Shown here piece by piece: positions 17,860-27,400 of a stretch of 64,000 nucleotides of DNA. The notes beneath the pieces were generated by a model. The model made no database searches. It was not told the origin of the DNA and saw only the letters and a list, made by a program, of their open reading frames with translations. Source of the DNA: Neisseria dentiae (GTDB lineage: Bacteria > Pseudomonadota > Gammaproteobacteria > Burkholderiales > Neisseriaceae); NCBI RefSeq assembly GCF_014055005.1, contig NZ_CP059570.1:2418001-2482000 (forward strand), read 5' to 3'. How positions within the stretch are numbered: the first letter of the stretch is position 1; every line of letters begins with the position of its first letter. Both the position numbers and the translations under genes were made by a program.

Positions 17860-18090
17860 ATGAAAAAATCAGCCGCCCCAAAATCTTTTGAAGAAGCCTT
17901 AAAACGCCTCGAAACGCTCACGCAGGCCATGCAGAGCAGCGAAATGCCGCTGGAAGACGCGCTGGCCGCCTATCAGGAAGGCAACGAACTGGTGAAATAC
18001 TGCCAGGCCAAGCTGGCCGAAGTGGAACAAAAACTGCAAGTGCTGGATGCGGGCGAACTGAAGGAGCTGAACATTGAGCAAAGCGAATGA
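17860..18090 (+). CDS. xseB: Exodeoxyribonuclease VII small subunit
   Basis: 76 residues from ATG 17860 (MKKSAAPKSFEEALKRLE); an upstream TTG in frame is less likely. Contains the usual SFEEALKRLE...AYQEGNEL pattern and is entirely helical. Partner of XseA (not in the window) in single-strand DNA degradation. Its 3' end overlaps ispA by 17 bp, a common arrangement in proteobacteria. Confidence 0.9.
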   Translation: MKKSAAPKSFEEALKRLETLTQAMQSSEMPLEDALAAYQEGNELVKYCQAKLAEVEQKLQVLDAGELKELNIEQSE

Positions 18091-18970
18091 TCTGAAAGCG
18101 TGGCAGCAAAAAGCGCAGGCGCAGACCGAGCTTGTGCTCGAAAGGCTGATGCCGCCCGAACACATTGTGCCGCAAACCCTGCATGAAGCTATGCGCTACG
18201 TTACCCTCGGCGGCGGCAAACGCCTGCGCCCGCTGCTGGTGCTGGCCGCAGCGGAATTGGGCCAAGCCGACCAAACCGCGGTGGAGCACGCGATGGCGGC
18301 GGTGGAAATGATTCATGTGTATTCGCTGGTGCACGACGATATGCCCGCGATGGACAACGACAGCCTGCGCCGCGGCAAACCCACCTGCCATGTTCGATAC
18401 GACGAAGCCACCGCGCTGTTAACCGGCGACGCGCTGCAAACGCTGGCGTTCGACGTGTTGAGCCGTCCCACCGGCCTGCCCGCCGCGCGCCAGCTCAAGA
18501 TGGTTGCCACGCTCGCACAGGCTTCCGGCAGCCTCGGCATGGCGGGCGGCCAGGCCATCGATTTGGCCAACGTGGGCAAACCCATGAACCAAGCCGGCTT
18601 GGAGCAGATGCACGGCCTGAAAACCGGCGCCTTAATCCGCGCCGCCGTGGCACTCGGCGCGCTGGCCTGCCCCGATTTGGGCGATGACGATTTGCAGCGC
18701 TTAGACGGTTACGCCCGCAAACTCGGCCTGGCTTTCCAAGTGATAGACGACGTGCTCGACTGCGAAGCCGACACCGCCACGCTGGGCAAAACCGCCGGCA
18801 AAGATGCCGACAACGACAAACCCACTTATGTGAAACTGATGGGCTTGGAGCCTGCCCGCCGTTATGCGGAAGATTTGGTTGCCGAAGCGGTGGCCTTATT
18901 GGCGCCGTTCGGCGAAAAAGCCGGATATTTGCGGGCATTGGCCGAATTTGTTACGGCACGTAAGCATTAG
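18074..18970 (+). CDS. ispA: Farnesyl (geranyl) diphosphate synthase
   Basis: 298-residue prenyltransferase that makes C15 diphosphate for quinones and undecaprenyl carriers. First Asp-rich motif DDMPAMDND and second DDVLD are both intact; GGGKRLRP is the pyrophosphate-binding segment. TTG at 18074 is taken as start because GAAGGAG lies 8 bp before it and homology begins there; it overlaps xseB, suggesting coupled translation. Confidence 0.92.
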   Translation: MSKANDLKAWQQKAQAQTELVLERLMPPEHIVPQTLHEAMRYVTLGGGKRLRPLLVLAAAELGQADQTAVEHAMAAVEMIHVYSLVHDDMPAMDNDSLRRGKPTCHVRYDEATALLTGDALQTLAFDVLSRPTGLPAARQLKMVATLAQASGSLGMAGGQAIDLANVGKPMNQAGLEQMHGLKTGALIRAAVALGALACPDLGDDDLQRLDGYARKLGLAFQVIDDVLDCEADTATLGKTAGKDADNDKPTYVKLMGLEPARRYAEDLVAEAVALLAPFGEKAGYLRALAEFVTARKH

Positions 18971-19001
18971 TGGTTTAGCGGCCAGTTTCTAATGTGCATA
19001 A

Positions 19002-19033
19002 AGGCTGTCTGAAAGATTTTTTTCAGACGGCCT
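19002..19033. terminator. DUS-like hairpin after ispA
   Basis: AGGCTGTCTGAAAGA... / ...TTTTCAGACGGCCT. One arm has a T in place of the usual C. Confidence 0.6.
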
Positions 19034-19148
19034 TTATGCTTTCCCAAGTTTTTGAGCAGAAGAATCAATAATTTTTAAGAAAAAACGGTTATCGGCTCAT
19101 GTATAATTTCACATTCTTCATGTTTTTACATATATAGGAAGCATTACC

Positions 19149-20693
19149 ATGACCGGCATCCAGCAACGAGCAGAATTACAACGCCGCATCTGGCAGATTG
19201 CCAACGATGTGCGCGGTTCGGTTGACGGTTGGGATTTCAAGCAATATGTTTTAGGTGCGCTGTTTTACCGTTTTATCAGCGAAAATTTCGCCGCCTATAT
19301 CGAACAAGGCGACGAAAGTGTCGATTATTCAACCTTTCCCGAAAACAGCCCGATTCTCAGCCAAATTAAAGAAGATACCGTCAAAACCAAAGGCTATTTC
19401 ATCTATCCCGACCAGCTTTTTAAAAACGTTGCCGCCAAAGCGCATCAAAACGAGCAGCTCAACACCGATTTAAAAGCTATTTTTGATGCAATCGAAAGCT
19501 CCGCCAACGGCTACCCGTCCGAACACGACATCAAAGGCCTGTTCGCCGATTTCGATACCACATCCAACCGCCTAGGCAACACCGTTGCCGAAAAAAACAA
19601 ACGCTTGGCCGCCGTGTTGAAAGGTGTGGCAGATTTGGATTTCGGCAAATTCGAAGACAACCAGATCGACCTGTTCGGTGATGCCTACGAATTTCTGATT
19701 TCCAACTACGCCGCCAACGCCGGCAAATCGGGTGGCGAATTCTTCACCCCGCAACACGTTTCCAAACTGATTGCCAAACTCGCCACATATGGGCAAACCC
19801 GCATCAACAAAATCTACGACCCGGCCTGCGGCTCGGGCAGCCTGCTGTTGCAGGCCAAAAAGCAGTTTGACGAACACATGATCGAAGAAGGCTTTTTCGG
19901 GCAGGAAATCAACCACACCACCTACAATCTTGCCCGCATGAACATGTTTCTGCACAACATCAACTACGATAAATTCCATATCGAATTGGGCGATACCCTA
20001 CTCAACCCCAAATTAAAAGACGGCAAACCCTTTGATGCCATCGTATCCAATCCGCCTTATTCCGTGAAATGGATGGGCAGCGACGACCCCACTCTGATTA
20101 ACGACGAGCGTTTTGCCCCCGCCGGCATTCTGCCGCCCAAATCCAAAGCCGACTTTGCCTTTATCCTGCACGCTTTAAATTACCTTTCCACCCGCGGCCG
20201 CGCCGCCATCGTTTCTTTTCCCGGCATTTTCTACCGTGGCGGTGCGGAGCAGAAAATCCGCCAATATCTGGTTGACAACAATTATGTCGAAACCGTGATT
20301 GCACTCGCACCCAATCTTTTTTACGGCACCAGTATCGCCGTCAACATCCTGGTGTTGTCCAAAGGCAAAACCGACAGCAAAACCCAATTTATCGATGCCG
20401 GTAAGCTTTTCAAAAAAGAAACCAACAACAACATTCTCACCGACGAACACATCGACCGGATCATCCAACTCTTTGCCGATAAAGCTAACGTGCCCCATCT
20501 TGCCCAATCGGTGGAAAACAGCACCATTGCCGCCAACGATTACAACCTTTCCGTCAGCAGCTATGTAGAAGCGGAAGACACCCGCGAAATCGTCGATATT
20601 GCCGCACTCAATGCCGAGATTAAAGCCACCGTGGCCAAAATTGACGAATTGCGCCAAAGCATTGACGAGATTATTGCCGAGCTGGAAGCCTGA
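19149..20693 (+). CDS. hsdM: Type I restriction-modification methyltransferase subunit
   Basis: 514 residues. N-terminal HsdM helical domain (about 1-140), then an N6-adenine methyltransferase domain: AdoMet motif DPACGSGS (residue 224 on) and catalytic NPPY (301-304). C-terminal helices (ELRQSIDEIIAELEA) contact HsdS. First gene of hsdM - Bro-N-like - hsdS - prrC - hsdR. Methylates the host at the site chosen by HsdS. A TATAAT at 19102-19107 may be its -10 box, without a clear -35. Confidence 0.93.
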   Translation: MTGIQQRAELQRRIWQIANDVRGSVDGWDFKQYVLGALFYRFISENFAAYIEQGDESVDYSTFPENSPILSQIKEDTVKTKGYFIYPDQLFKNVAAKAHQNEQLNTDLKAIFDAIESSANGYPSEHDIKGLFADFDTTSNRLGNTVAEKNKRLAAVLKGVADLDFGKFEDNQIDLFGDAYEFLISNYAANAGKSGGEFFTPQHVSKLIAKLATYGQTRINKIYDPACGSGSLLLQAKKQFDEHMIEEGFFGQEINHTTYNLARMNMFLHNINYDKFHIELGDTLLNPKLKDGKPFDAIVSNPPYSVKWMGSDDPTLINDERFAPAGILPPKSKADFAFILHALNYLSTRGRAAIVSFPGIFYRGGAEQKIRQYLVDNNYVETVIALAPNLFYGTSIAVNILVLSKGKTDSKTQFIDAGKLFKKETNNNILTDEHIDRIIQLFADKANVPHLAQSVENSTIAANDYNLSVSSYVEAEDTREIVDIAALNAEIKATVAKIDELRQSIDEIIAELEA

Positions 20694-20787
20694 ACTGTGC
20701 CAAATATTCCGACTTACCGCACCGAAGGCAAAAAACAGCAGCAGCCCGAATAGAATATCGGCATAACTTAAAACACCGGGTAAATCA

Positions 20788-20817
20788 AGGCCGTCTGAAA
20801 ACGGTTTCAGACGGCCT
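20788..20817. terminator. DUS hairpin between hsdM and the Bro-N-like gene
   Basis: AGGCCGTCTGAAAAC / GTTTCAGACGGCCT. It may split the locus into more than one transcript. Confidence 0.55.
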
Positions 20818-20843
20818 GAAAACAAACACCATGGAATACTAAA

Positions 20844-21680
20844 ATGACAAATATCCGATTATTTGAACAACAAGAAATCCGTTCGCATTGGGATGACGAA
20901 CAAGAAAAATGGTATTTCTCCATTGTGGATATTATTGCTGTTTTAACCGAACAGCAGGATTATCAAAGTGCGCGAAATTATTGGAAAGTATTAAAAAACA
21001 GATTGTTGAAAGAAGGAAATGAAACGGTTACAAATTGTAACCGGTTGAAAATGCTTGCTGCGGACGGCAAACAACGGCTGACCGATGTTGCTGATACAGA
21101 GCAGCTTTTGCGCCTTATCCAGTCTGTTCCCAGCCCTAAAGCCGAGCCGGTCAAACTATGGCTGGCGCAAACAGGCAGCGAACGCCTGAATCAGATTCAA
21201 GATCCGGAGCTAGGCATTCGGCAAGCTTTGCAGGATTACCGCAACCTCGGCTATTCCGATGATTGGATTAACCAACGGCTGAAAAGCATAGAAATCCGCA
21301 AAGAGCTTACCGACGAATGGCAGCGTGTCGGCGTACATGATCAGCAATTCGCCGTTTTAACCAATATCATCAGCCAAGCTTGGTCGGGGAAAACCGTTAA
21401 AGAATACAAGCAACACAAAGGATTAAAAAAACAGAATCTGCGCGACAATATGACCAGCACTGAACTGATTTTAAACATGCTTGCCGAAGCGTCAACCAAA
21501 GATATTTCCCAAGCCGTTAATCCTGAAACTTTTGCACAAAGCAAACAGATAGCGCAACAAGGCGGCAATGTTGCCAAAGTGGCGCGGCAGGAATTGGAAA
21601 AACAAACCGGCAAAAGCGTGATTACCAGCGACAATGCCAAAACATTACGCAAGCTGCCGGAAAAGAAAAGCAAGTCATAA
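20844..21680 (+). CDS. Bro-N / DinD-like protein embedded in the hsd locus
   Basis: 278 residues. The N-terminus (IRLFEQQEIRSHWDDEQEKW, YFSIVDIIAVLTEQ) matches the Bro-N/antirepressor fold seen in DNA damage-inducible protein D; the segment AADGKQRLTDVADTEQLLRL follows. The C-terminal half (about 120-278) is the DinD-type helical region, ending in a lysine-rich tail. Such genes are often carried inside type I R-M loci. DinD of E. coli is LexA-controlled and inhibits RecA filaments; whether this protein does is unknown. Lies between hsdM and hsdS. Confidence 0.8.
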   Translation: MTNIRLFEQQEIRSHWDDEQEKWYFSIVDIIAVLTEQQDYQSARNYWKVLKNRLLKEGNETVTNCNRLKMLAADGKQRLTDVADTEQLLRLIQSVPSPKAEPVKLWLAQTGSERLNQIQDPELGIRQALQDYRNLGYSDDWINQRLKSIEIRKELTDEWQRVGVHDQQFAVLTNIISQAWSGKTVKEYKQHKGLKKQNLRDNMTSTELILNMLAEASTKDISQAVNPETFAQSKQIAQQGGNVAKVARQELEKQTGKSVITSDNAKTLRKLPEKKSKS

Positions 21681-21827
21681 AGTTCATACGCTTTCAGACA
21701 GCCTTACAGTACACGACAATTCGTAGGTCGGGCATTTATGCCCGACCTACGGCTGGCCGGCAACATCATCATTCGGGCGGCGGCGGAAGATATTGCCGCA
21801 TAGGCAGAACCAAAACGATAAGCATAT

Positions 21828-21858
21828 AGGCCGTCTGAAAACGGTTTCAGGCAGCCTC
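21828..21858. terminator. Hairpin built from two DUS dialects
   Basis: Left arm AGGCCGTCTGAAA is the local dialect; right arm reads AGGCTGCCTGAAA on the other strand, the dialect I know from Simonsiella-type genomes. The gene-free region 21681-21996 (316 bp) also holds a palindrome TAGGTCGGGCATTTATGCCCGACCTA (21722-21748, given here as TCGGGCATTTATGCCCGA) and MITE copy 5. Confidence 0.55.
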
Positions 21859-21864
21859 TAAAGT

Positions 21865-21981
21865 TATAGTGGATTAAAATAAGAATGCCGAAGTAGGGTA
21901 AAACGATTCTTTAGCATATCGCCCAATTGCAAGTTTGAATGCAGTTATTTCATTTCGGAGTTTTTATTTGAATTCACTATA
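21865..21981 (+). mobile_element. 117-bp MITE, copy 5 of 5
   Basis: Same sequence as the copy at 749. It ends 15 bp before the hsdS start codon, leaving only the ribosome site (TTAAGGACAACAGG) between, so it forms the hsdS 5' untranslated region and may alter its expression. Confidence 0.85.
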
Positions 21982-21996
21982 TTTAAGGACAACAGG

Positions 21997-23214
21997 ATGA
22001 TTCAACAAAACTTACTGCAAATGATTCAGGCGGAAAAGGTGGAGTGGAAGACGCTGGGGGAAGTATGCCAAATTAAAAAAGGCAAACAATTAAATAAGAC
22101 AGAGCTAAAAGATCAAGGCTTATATCCTGCTTATAATGGAGGAAAAGGACATTCTGGTTATACAGACAATTTTAATGTTGAAGCAGATACAATTATTATT
22201 AGTCAAGGTGGAGCGTCTGCTGGTTTTGTTAATTTTATTAAAGTACCTTTTTGGGCTAATGCTCACTGTTACTATGTTCTACCCCACTCAAATATTATCA
22301 ATCGTTATTTATATCATTTTTTAAAAAATAATGAACGTAGTTTTATGGATAGTCAATATGGTGCTGGTATTCCTGCATTATCACAAAGTGCATTAGAAAA
22401 AGTGGCTATACCAATCCCACCTTTAGAAACCCAGCAAAAAATCGTAAAAATACTTGACAAAATGACCAAGCTGGAAGCTACGCTGGAAGCTACGCTGGAA
22501 GCGGAACTATCCCAACGCCGCAGACAATATGAATATTACCGCAATGCGCTGTTAGATTTTGACAATCGCGGGGGGGGGGTAATAGCTAAACTTTATCCTG
22601 ACTGCCTGAAAGATGTGGCGTGGAAAACGTTGGGGGAGGTGGGGGTGCTTATTCGCGGAAATGGTATGCAGAAAAAAGACTTTACTGAGATAGGCGTGCC
22701 AGCCGTGCATTACGGTCAGATTTATACCCACTACGGTACATTTGCGGCAGAAACCAAGTCTTTTGTGTCTCCAGAATTGGCAAAAAGGTTGAAAAAAGCA
22801 CAATATGGCGATGTATTGATTGCAGGAACAAGTGAAAATGTTGAAGACGTAATGACACCTGTTGGCTGGCTTGGTGGGGAGATTGTTTTTTCAGGCGATA
22901 TGTTTGTATTTCGCCCAAGCAAAGAACTCAATACCAAGTATCTAACTTATATGCTGCAAACCGAAAAATTTCAAAAATTCAAAGAAAAATATGCGCAGGG
23001 CACTAAAGTAATTCGTGTTAAATCCGAGAATTTTTTAAAATTTGAAATTCCCATCCCGCCCCTAGAAATCCAAGCCAAAATCGTTGCCATTCTGGATCAG
23101 TTCGACACCCTTACCCAATCCATTTCAGACGGCTTGCCGTGCGAAATCGCCTTGCGCCGCCGGCAATATGAATATTACCGCGAACAACTGCTCAACTTTG
23201 CGCCTGCCGCTTGA
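21997..23214 (+). CDS. hsdS: Type I restriction specificity subunit, probably phase-variable
   Basis: 405 residues in two similar halves, each a target recognition domain plus a conserved helix (QRRRQYEYYRNALLDF near 171-186 and RRRQYEYYREQLLNF at the end). The first spacer holds LEAT repeats (12-bp units at 22471-22506). A run of ten G (22570-22579, codons 192-195) lies between the halves. The frame is open at G10; with G9 it reads straight into TAA, and with G11 it stops three codons later. So slipped-strand errors would switch between full-length and half-size HsdS. NgoAV of the gonococcus is a known precedent. Codon and base composition is AT-rich in the first recognition domain. Confidence 0.92.
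   Translation: MIQQNLLQMIQAEKVEWKTLGEVCQIKKGKQLNKTELKDQGLYPAYNGGKGHSGYTDNFNVEADTIIISQGGASAGFVNFIKVPFWANAHCYYVLPHSNIINRYLYHFLKNNERSFMDSQYGAGIPALSQSALEKVAIPIPPLETQQKIVKILDKMTKLEATLEATLEAELSQRRRQYEYYRNALLDFDNRGGGVIAKLYPDCLKDVAWKTLGEVGVLIRGNGMQKKDFTEIGVPAVHYGQIYTHYGTFAAETKSFVSPELAKRLKKAQYGDVLIAGTSENVEDVMTPVGWLGGEIVFSGDMFVFRPSKELNTKYLTYMLQTEKFQKFKEKYAQGTKVIRVKSENFLKFEIPIPPLEIQAKIVAILDQFDTLTQSISDGLPCEIALRRRQYEYYREQLLNFAPAA
22471..22506 (+). repeat. 12-bp tandem repeat in hsdS
   Basis: CTGGAAGCTACG twice, then CTGGAAGCGGAA; encodes LEAT LEAT LEAE in the helical spacer after the first recognition domain. In EcoR124I-type enzymes the number of such four-residue repeats sets the distance between the two half-sites. 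Confidence 0.8.
22570..22579 (+). repeat. Poly-G tract (G10) in hsdS
   Basis: Ten consecutive G between the two halves of hsdS, the longest homopolymer of G or C noticed in the window. One base lost or gained brings an immediate stop codon. Confidence 0.9.
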
Positions 23215-23216
23215 GT

Positions 23217-23254
23217 TTCAGACAGGCATTATCCTTAATGCTTGTCTGAAAAAA
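23217..23254. terminator. Hairpin with a foreign DUS dialect after hsdS
   Basis: TTTCAGACAGGCA and TGCTTGTCTGAAAAAA face each other. Read on the minus strand the left arm is TGCCTGTCTGAA, which is the dialect reported for Neisseria wadsworthii. A local-dialect DUS follows at about 23258. The hairpin ends in a run of A on the plus strand rather than T, so termination strength is uncertain. Confidence 0.55.
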
Positions 23255-23288
23255 TTTAGGCCGTCTGAAAAATATTGTAGAGAAAAAT

Positions 23289-24446
23289 ATGGCGAAAACG
23301 CTTACTGAAATTGCTCAGGAACTTAAGAATTCAGAGAAGAAAGTCCAATTGGTTTATGCCTTTAATGGCACAGGAAAAACGCGTTTATCCAAGGCTTTTC
23401 AAAATTTGGTAGCGCCCAAAGAAGAAAATGATGAGGTAGGGGAAACCCGTAAAAAAATTCTTTATTACAATGCCTTTACTGAGGATTTATTTTATTGGGA
23501 CAATGATTTGAATCGAGATGCTGAGCCAAAACTGAAAATACAGCCCAATTCATTTACTCGTTGGATTTTTGAAGAACAAGGCTTGGAACAACAAGTTATC
23601 AGTAATTTCCAGCATTATACAGACGAGAAGCTGACTCCGAGTTTTAATAAGGAATATAAAACTCACGATGATCATGGGCGTGAAATAACCATTCCAGCCT
23701 TTTCAGAAGTAACTTTCTCTTTTACGCGTGGCGATGATACGCCTGAAAATTACATAAAAATTTCCAAGGGAGAAGAGAGCAATTTTATTTGGAGTGTGTT
23801 TTATACTTTATTGAATCAGGTAATCGAAGAATTGCAGATTGCAGAACCCAGTGAGCGCTCAACAGACCAATTTAATGATTTGGAATGTATTTTTATTGAT
23901 GATCCTGTCAGTTCGTTGGATGAAAATCATTTGATTGAGCTTGCAGTCAATGTGGCGCAGTTGGTTAAGAATTGCCCCGAACAAAAGGTAAAATTCTTGG
24001 TTACCACTCATAATCCTTTATTCTACAATGTTCTCTATAATGAGCTTCAGCTGAGAAACGGTTATATTTTAAAACGCAATGAGGATGGAACATTCGACTT
24101 GGAAGAGAAGCAGGGAGACTCTAATAAAAGTTTTTCATATCATCTGTTTTTAAAGCAAATGATTGAAGAAGCTATCGAAAATAATGGCATTCAAAAATAT
24201 AATTTTATGATATTGCGTAATCTCTATGAAAAAACAGCTAATTTTTTAGGTTATCCCAGATGGTCTGAGCTTTTACCTGATGATAAAACGGCGTATTACA
24301 AACGAATTATCCAATTTACCAGCCATTCAACATTATCTAATGAGGTTGTTGCCGAGCCGACAGAGCCGGAAAAACAAACTGTAAAATTTCTTTTAACTCA
24401 TCTGACAGACAATTATCACTTTTGGAATTCAGGAAACGCATCATGA
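23289..24446 (+). CDS. prrC: PrrC anticodon nuclease, guard of the type I R-M enzyme
   Basis: 385 residues, strikingly like E. coli PrrC. N-terminal ABC-like NTPase: Walker A AFNGTGKT (24-31), LYYNAFTEDLFYWDND (58-73), signature ISKGEESNF (158-166), Walker B IFIDDPVSSLDENH (201-214), His241. The C-terminal nuclease keeps GDSNKSFSYH (276-285) and the triad Arg310-Glu314-His346 (RNLYEK, TSHSTLSN), matching R320/E324/H356 of E. coli PrrC with a constant 10-residue offset. PrrC is held latent by the Hsd complex and cleaves the anticodon loop of tRNA-Lys when a phage inhibitor such as T4 Stp disables restriction. Same place as in the prr locus: between hsdS and hsdR. It overlaps hsdR by 4 bp. Confidence 0.95.
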   Translation: MAKTLTEIAQELKNSEKKVQLVYAFNGTGKTRLSKAFQNLVAPKEENDEVGETRKKILYYNAFTEDLFYWDNDLNRDAEPKLKIQPNSFTRWIFEEQGLEQQVISNFQHYTDEKLTPSFNKEYKTHDDHGREITIPAFSEVTFSFTRGDDTPENYIKISKGEESNFIWSVFYTLLNQVIEELQIAEPSERSTDQFNDLECIFIDDPVSSLDENHLIELAVNVAQLVKNCPEQKVKFLVTTHNPLFYNVLYNELQLRNGYILKRNEDGTFDLEEKQGDSNKSFSYHLFLKQMIEEAIENNGIQKYNFMILRNLYEKTANFLGYPRWSELLPDDKTAYYKRIIQFTSHSTLSNEVVAEPTEPEKQTVKFLLTHLTDNYHFWNSGNAS

Positions 24447-27400
24447 TTGAAACCCGCCCCATCGCCGAAACCGATCATTTTATCGTGCTCGACCAATATG
24501 AAAAAATCGACCAATCCGGCGCGGGCTATCAAACCGAAAGCGATTTGGAACGCGAATTAATCGCCGATTTGCAGAATCAGGGCTATGAATACCGCAAGGA
24601 TTTGAACAGCCGCGAAAAGCTGTTGGCCAATCTGCGCGAATCTTTGCAGAATCTGAATCATGTGGAGTTTTCAGACGGCGAATGGCAGCGGCTGTTAGAC
24701 GAGTATATCGATAGGCCGTCTGAAAACATCATTGATAAAACCCGCAAAATCCATCACGACCATATTTATGATTTTGTGTTTGATAACGGGCAAATCCGCA
24801 ATATTTATTTGGTCGACAAGAAAAATCCGGCGCATAACCGCTTGCAGGTAATCAATCAGTTTGAGCAGCAGGGCGTTTACGCCAACCGCTATGATGTTAC
24901 TGTGTTGGTAAACGGCCTGCCTTTGGTGCAGATCGAATTGAAGAAACGCGGCGTGGCGGTGCGCGAGGCGTTTAATCAGGTGCACCGCTACACGAAGGAA
25001 AGTTTTAATGCGGAAAACTCACTGTTTAAATATCTGCAAATATTCGTGATTTCCAACGGTACCGATACGCGTTATTTCGCCAATACCACGCAGCGTGATA
25101 AAAATAGTTTTGAATTTACGATGAATTGGGCGAAATCCGATAATTCGCCGATTAAGGATTTGAAAGATTTTACTGCCACGTTTTTTCAGAAAAACACTTT
25201 GCTGAAAGTGCTGCTGCATTATTCGGTGTTTGATACCGGCAATAACCTGTTGATCATGCGGCCTTACCAGATTGCCGCCGCCGAACGGATTTTGTGGAAA
25301 ATACGCGGTTCCTTCCAATCGAAAAACTGGGGTAACCGCGATGCGGCAGAAAAAAGCGGCGGTTATATCTGGCACACCACCGGCTCGGGTAAAACCTTAA
25401 CCAGCTTCAAGGCGGCGCGTTTGGCCACCGGGCTGGAATTTATCGATAAAGTGTTTTTTGTGGTCGACCGCAAAGACCTCGATTATCAAACGATGAAGGA
25501 ATATCAGCGGTTTTCGCCTGATAGTGCCAACGGTTCGGACAGCACGGCGGGGCTGAAGCGCAATCTGGAAAAAGACGACAATAAAATTATTGTTACCACC
25601 ATCCAGAAGCTCAATAACCTGATGAAAAGTGAAGAGAGCTTGCCGGTTTATCAACAGCAGGTGGTGTTTATTTTTGACGAATGCCACCGCTCCCAGTTTG
25701 GCGAAGCACAAAAAAATCTGAAGAAAAAGTTTAAAAAATTTTATCAGTTCGGTTTTACCGGCACGCCGATTTTCCCCGAAAACGCATTGGGCGCGGAAAC
25801 CACACAAAGCGTGTTCGGCACGCAATTGCATTCTTATGTGATTACCGATGCCATCCGTGATGAAAAAGTGCTGAAATTCAAGGTGGATTATAACGATGTG
25901 CGCCCGCAGTTCAAATCGTTGGAACAGGAAACCGACGAGCAGAAATTAAGTGCGGCCGAAAACCGGCAGGCGCTGCTGCATCCCGAGCGCATCCGAGAAA
26001 TCTCGCAATATATTCTCAACTGTTTCAAACAGAAAACCCACCGTCTCAATGCTTCGGGCAAAGGCTTCAATGCCATGTTTGCCGTGAGTAGTGTGGAAGC
26101 GGCCAAGCTGTATTACGAAGCTTTGAAACAGTTGCAACAAGATGCCGCGCAGCCTTTAAAGATTGCCACGATTTTTTCTTTTGCAGCCAATGAAGAACAA
26201 AACGCTGTCGGCGATATTGCCGACGAAGGTTTTGAAATTTCGGCGATGGATGCCAGCGCCAAAGAGTTTCTGGCTTATGCGATTCAAGATTACAACGCGG
26301 CTTTTCGAACCAATTACAGCGTGGAAAGCCAAGCGTTTCAAAACTATTACCGCGACCTTTCCCTGCGGGTAAAAAATCAGGAAGTGGACTTGCTGATCGT
26401 GGTGGGCATGTTTCTAACCGGCTTCGATGCGCCAACGCTCAATACTTTGTTTGTCGATAAAAACCTGCGCTATCACGGCCTGCTGCAAGCCTATTCGCGC
26501 ACCAACCGTATCCACAACGCTACTAAAACTTTCGGCAATATTGTTACCTTCCGCGATTTGGAGCAGGCAACGGTTGATGCCATCACTTTGTTCGGCAACA
26601 GCCAAACCCGAAACGTGGTGCTGGAAAAAAGTTATCAGGAATACATGGAAGGCTACACCGATGCACAAACCGGCGAAGCCCGCAGGGGCTATCTGGAAGT
26701 GGCGGCGGAATTGCAGCAGCGTTTTCCTGATCCCGGCAATATCGTTACCGAAAAAGACAAACGCGATTTTGCCAAGCTGTTCGGTGAATTTCTGCGCGCA
26801 GACCATATTTTGCAAAACTATGATGAGTTCGCCGCCTTACAGGCATTTCAGCAGTTGGATACGGGAGACCATGCGGCGGTTGAAGCATTCAAAGAAAAAT
26901 ATTATCTGACCGACGAAGACCTGCAAGCTATGCAGGCGGTGAAAATCCCCGGTGCGCGGGTAATTCAGGATTACCGCTCGGCCTATAACGATATCAGGGA
27001 ATGGCTGCGCCGTGAAAAAGCAGGCAATGAAACCGCGCAATCCGCCATCAATTGGGATGACGTAGTTTTCGAAGTGGATTTGCTCAAATCTCAGGAAATC
27101 AATTTGGACTATATTTTAGAGTTGATTTTCGAACACAATAAAAAAATCAAAAACAAAAGCGAATTAACGGAAGAAATCCGGCGCATTATCCGCGCCAGTA
27201 TCGGCCACCGTGCCAAAGAAAGCCTGATTGTGGATTTTATCAATCAAACGGATTTGGACGATATTCCCGACAAAGCGGGGCTTATGGAGCAGTTTTACCA
27301 ATTTGCCCAACGCGAGCAGCAGCGCGAAGCAGCAGAGCTGATTGCATCGGAAAATCTGAACGAAGAAGCGGCCAAACGCTATATCACCGTTTCATTAAAA

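Noticed and set aside
20694..20753. 18-codon frame after hsdM (VPNIPTYRTEGKKQ...)
   Set aside because: Too short, no ribosome site, no match in the locus; could be a scar but nothing supports a gene.
23289..24446. Reading prrC as RloC or a generic AAA ATPase
   Set aside because: It is half the size of RloC, has no coiled-coil/zinc-hook insert, and matches PrrC along its length including the catalytic triad.
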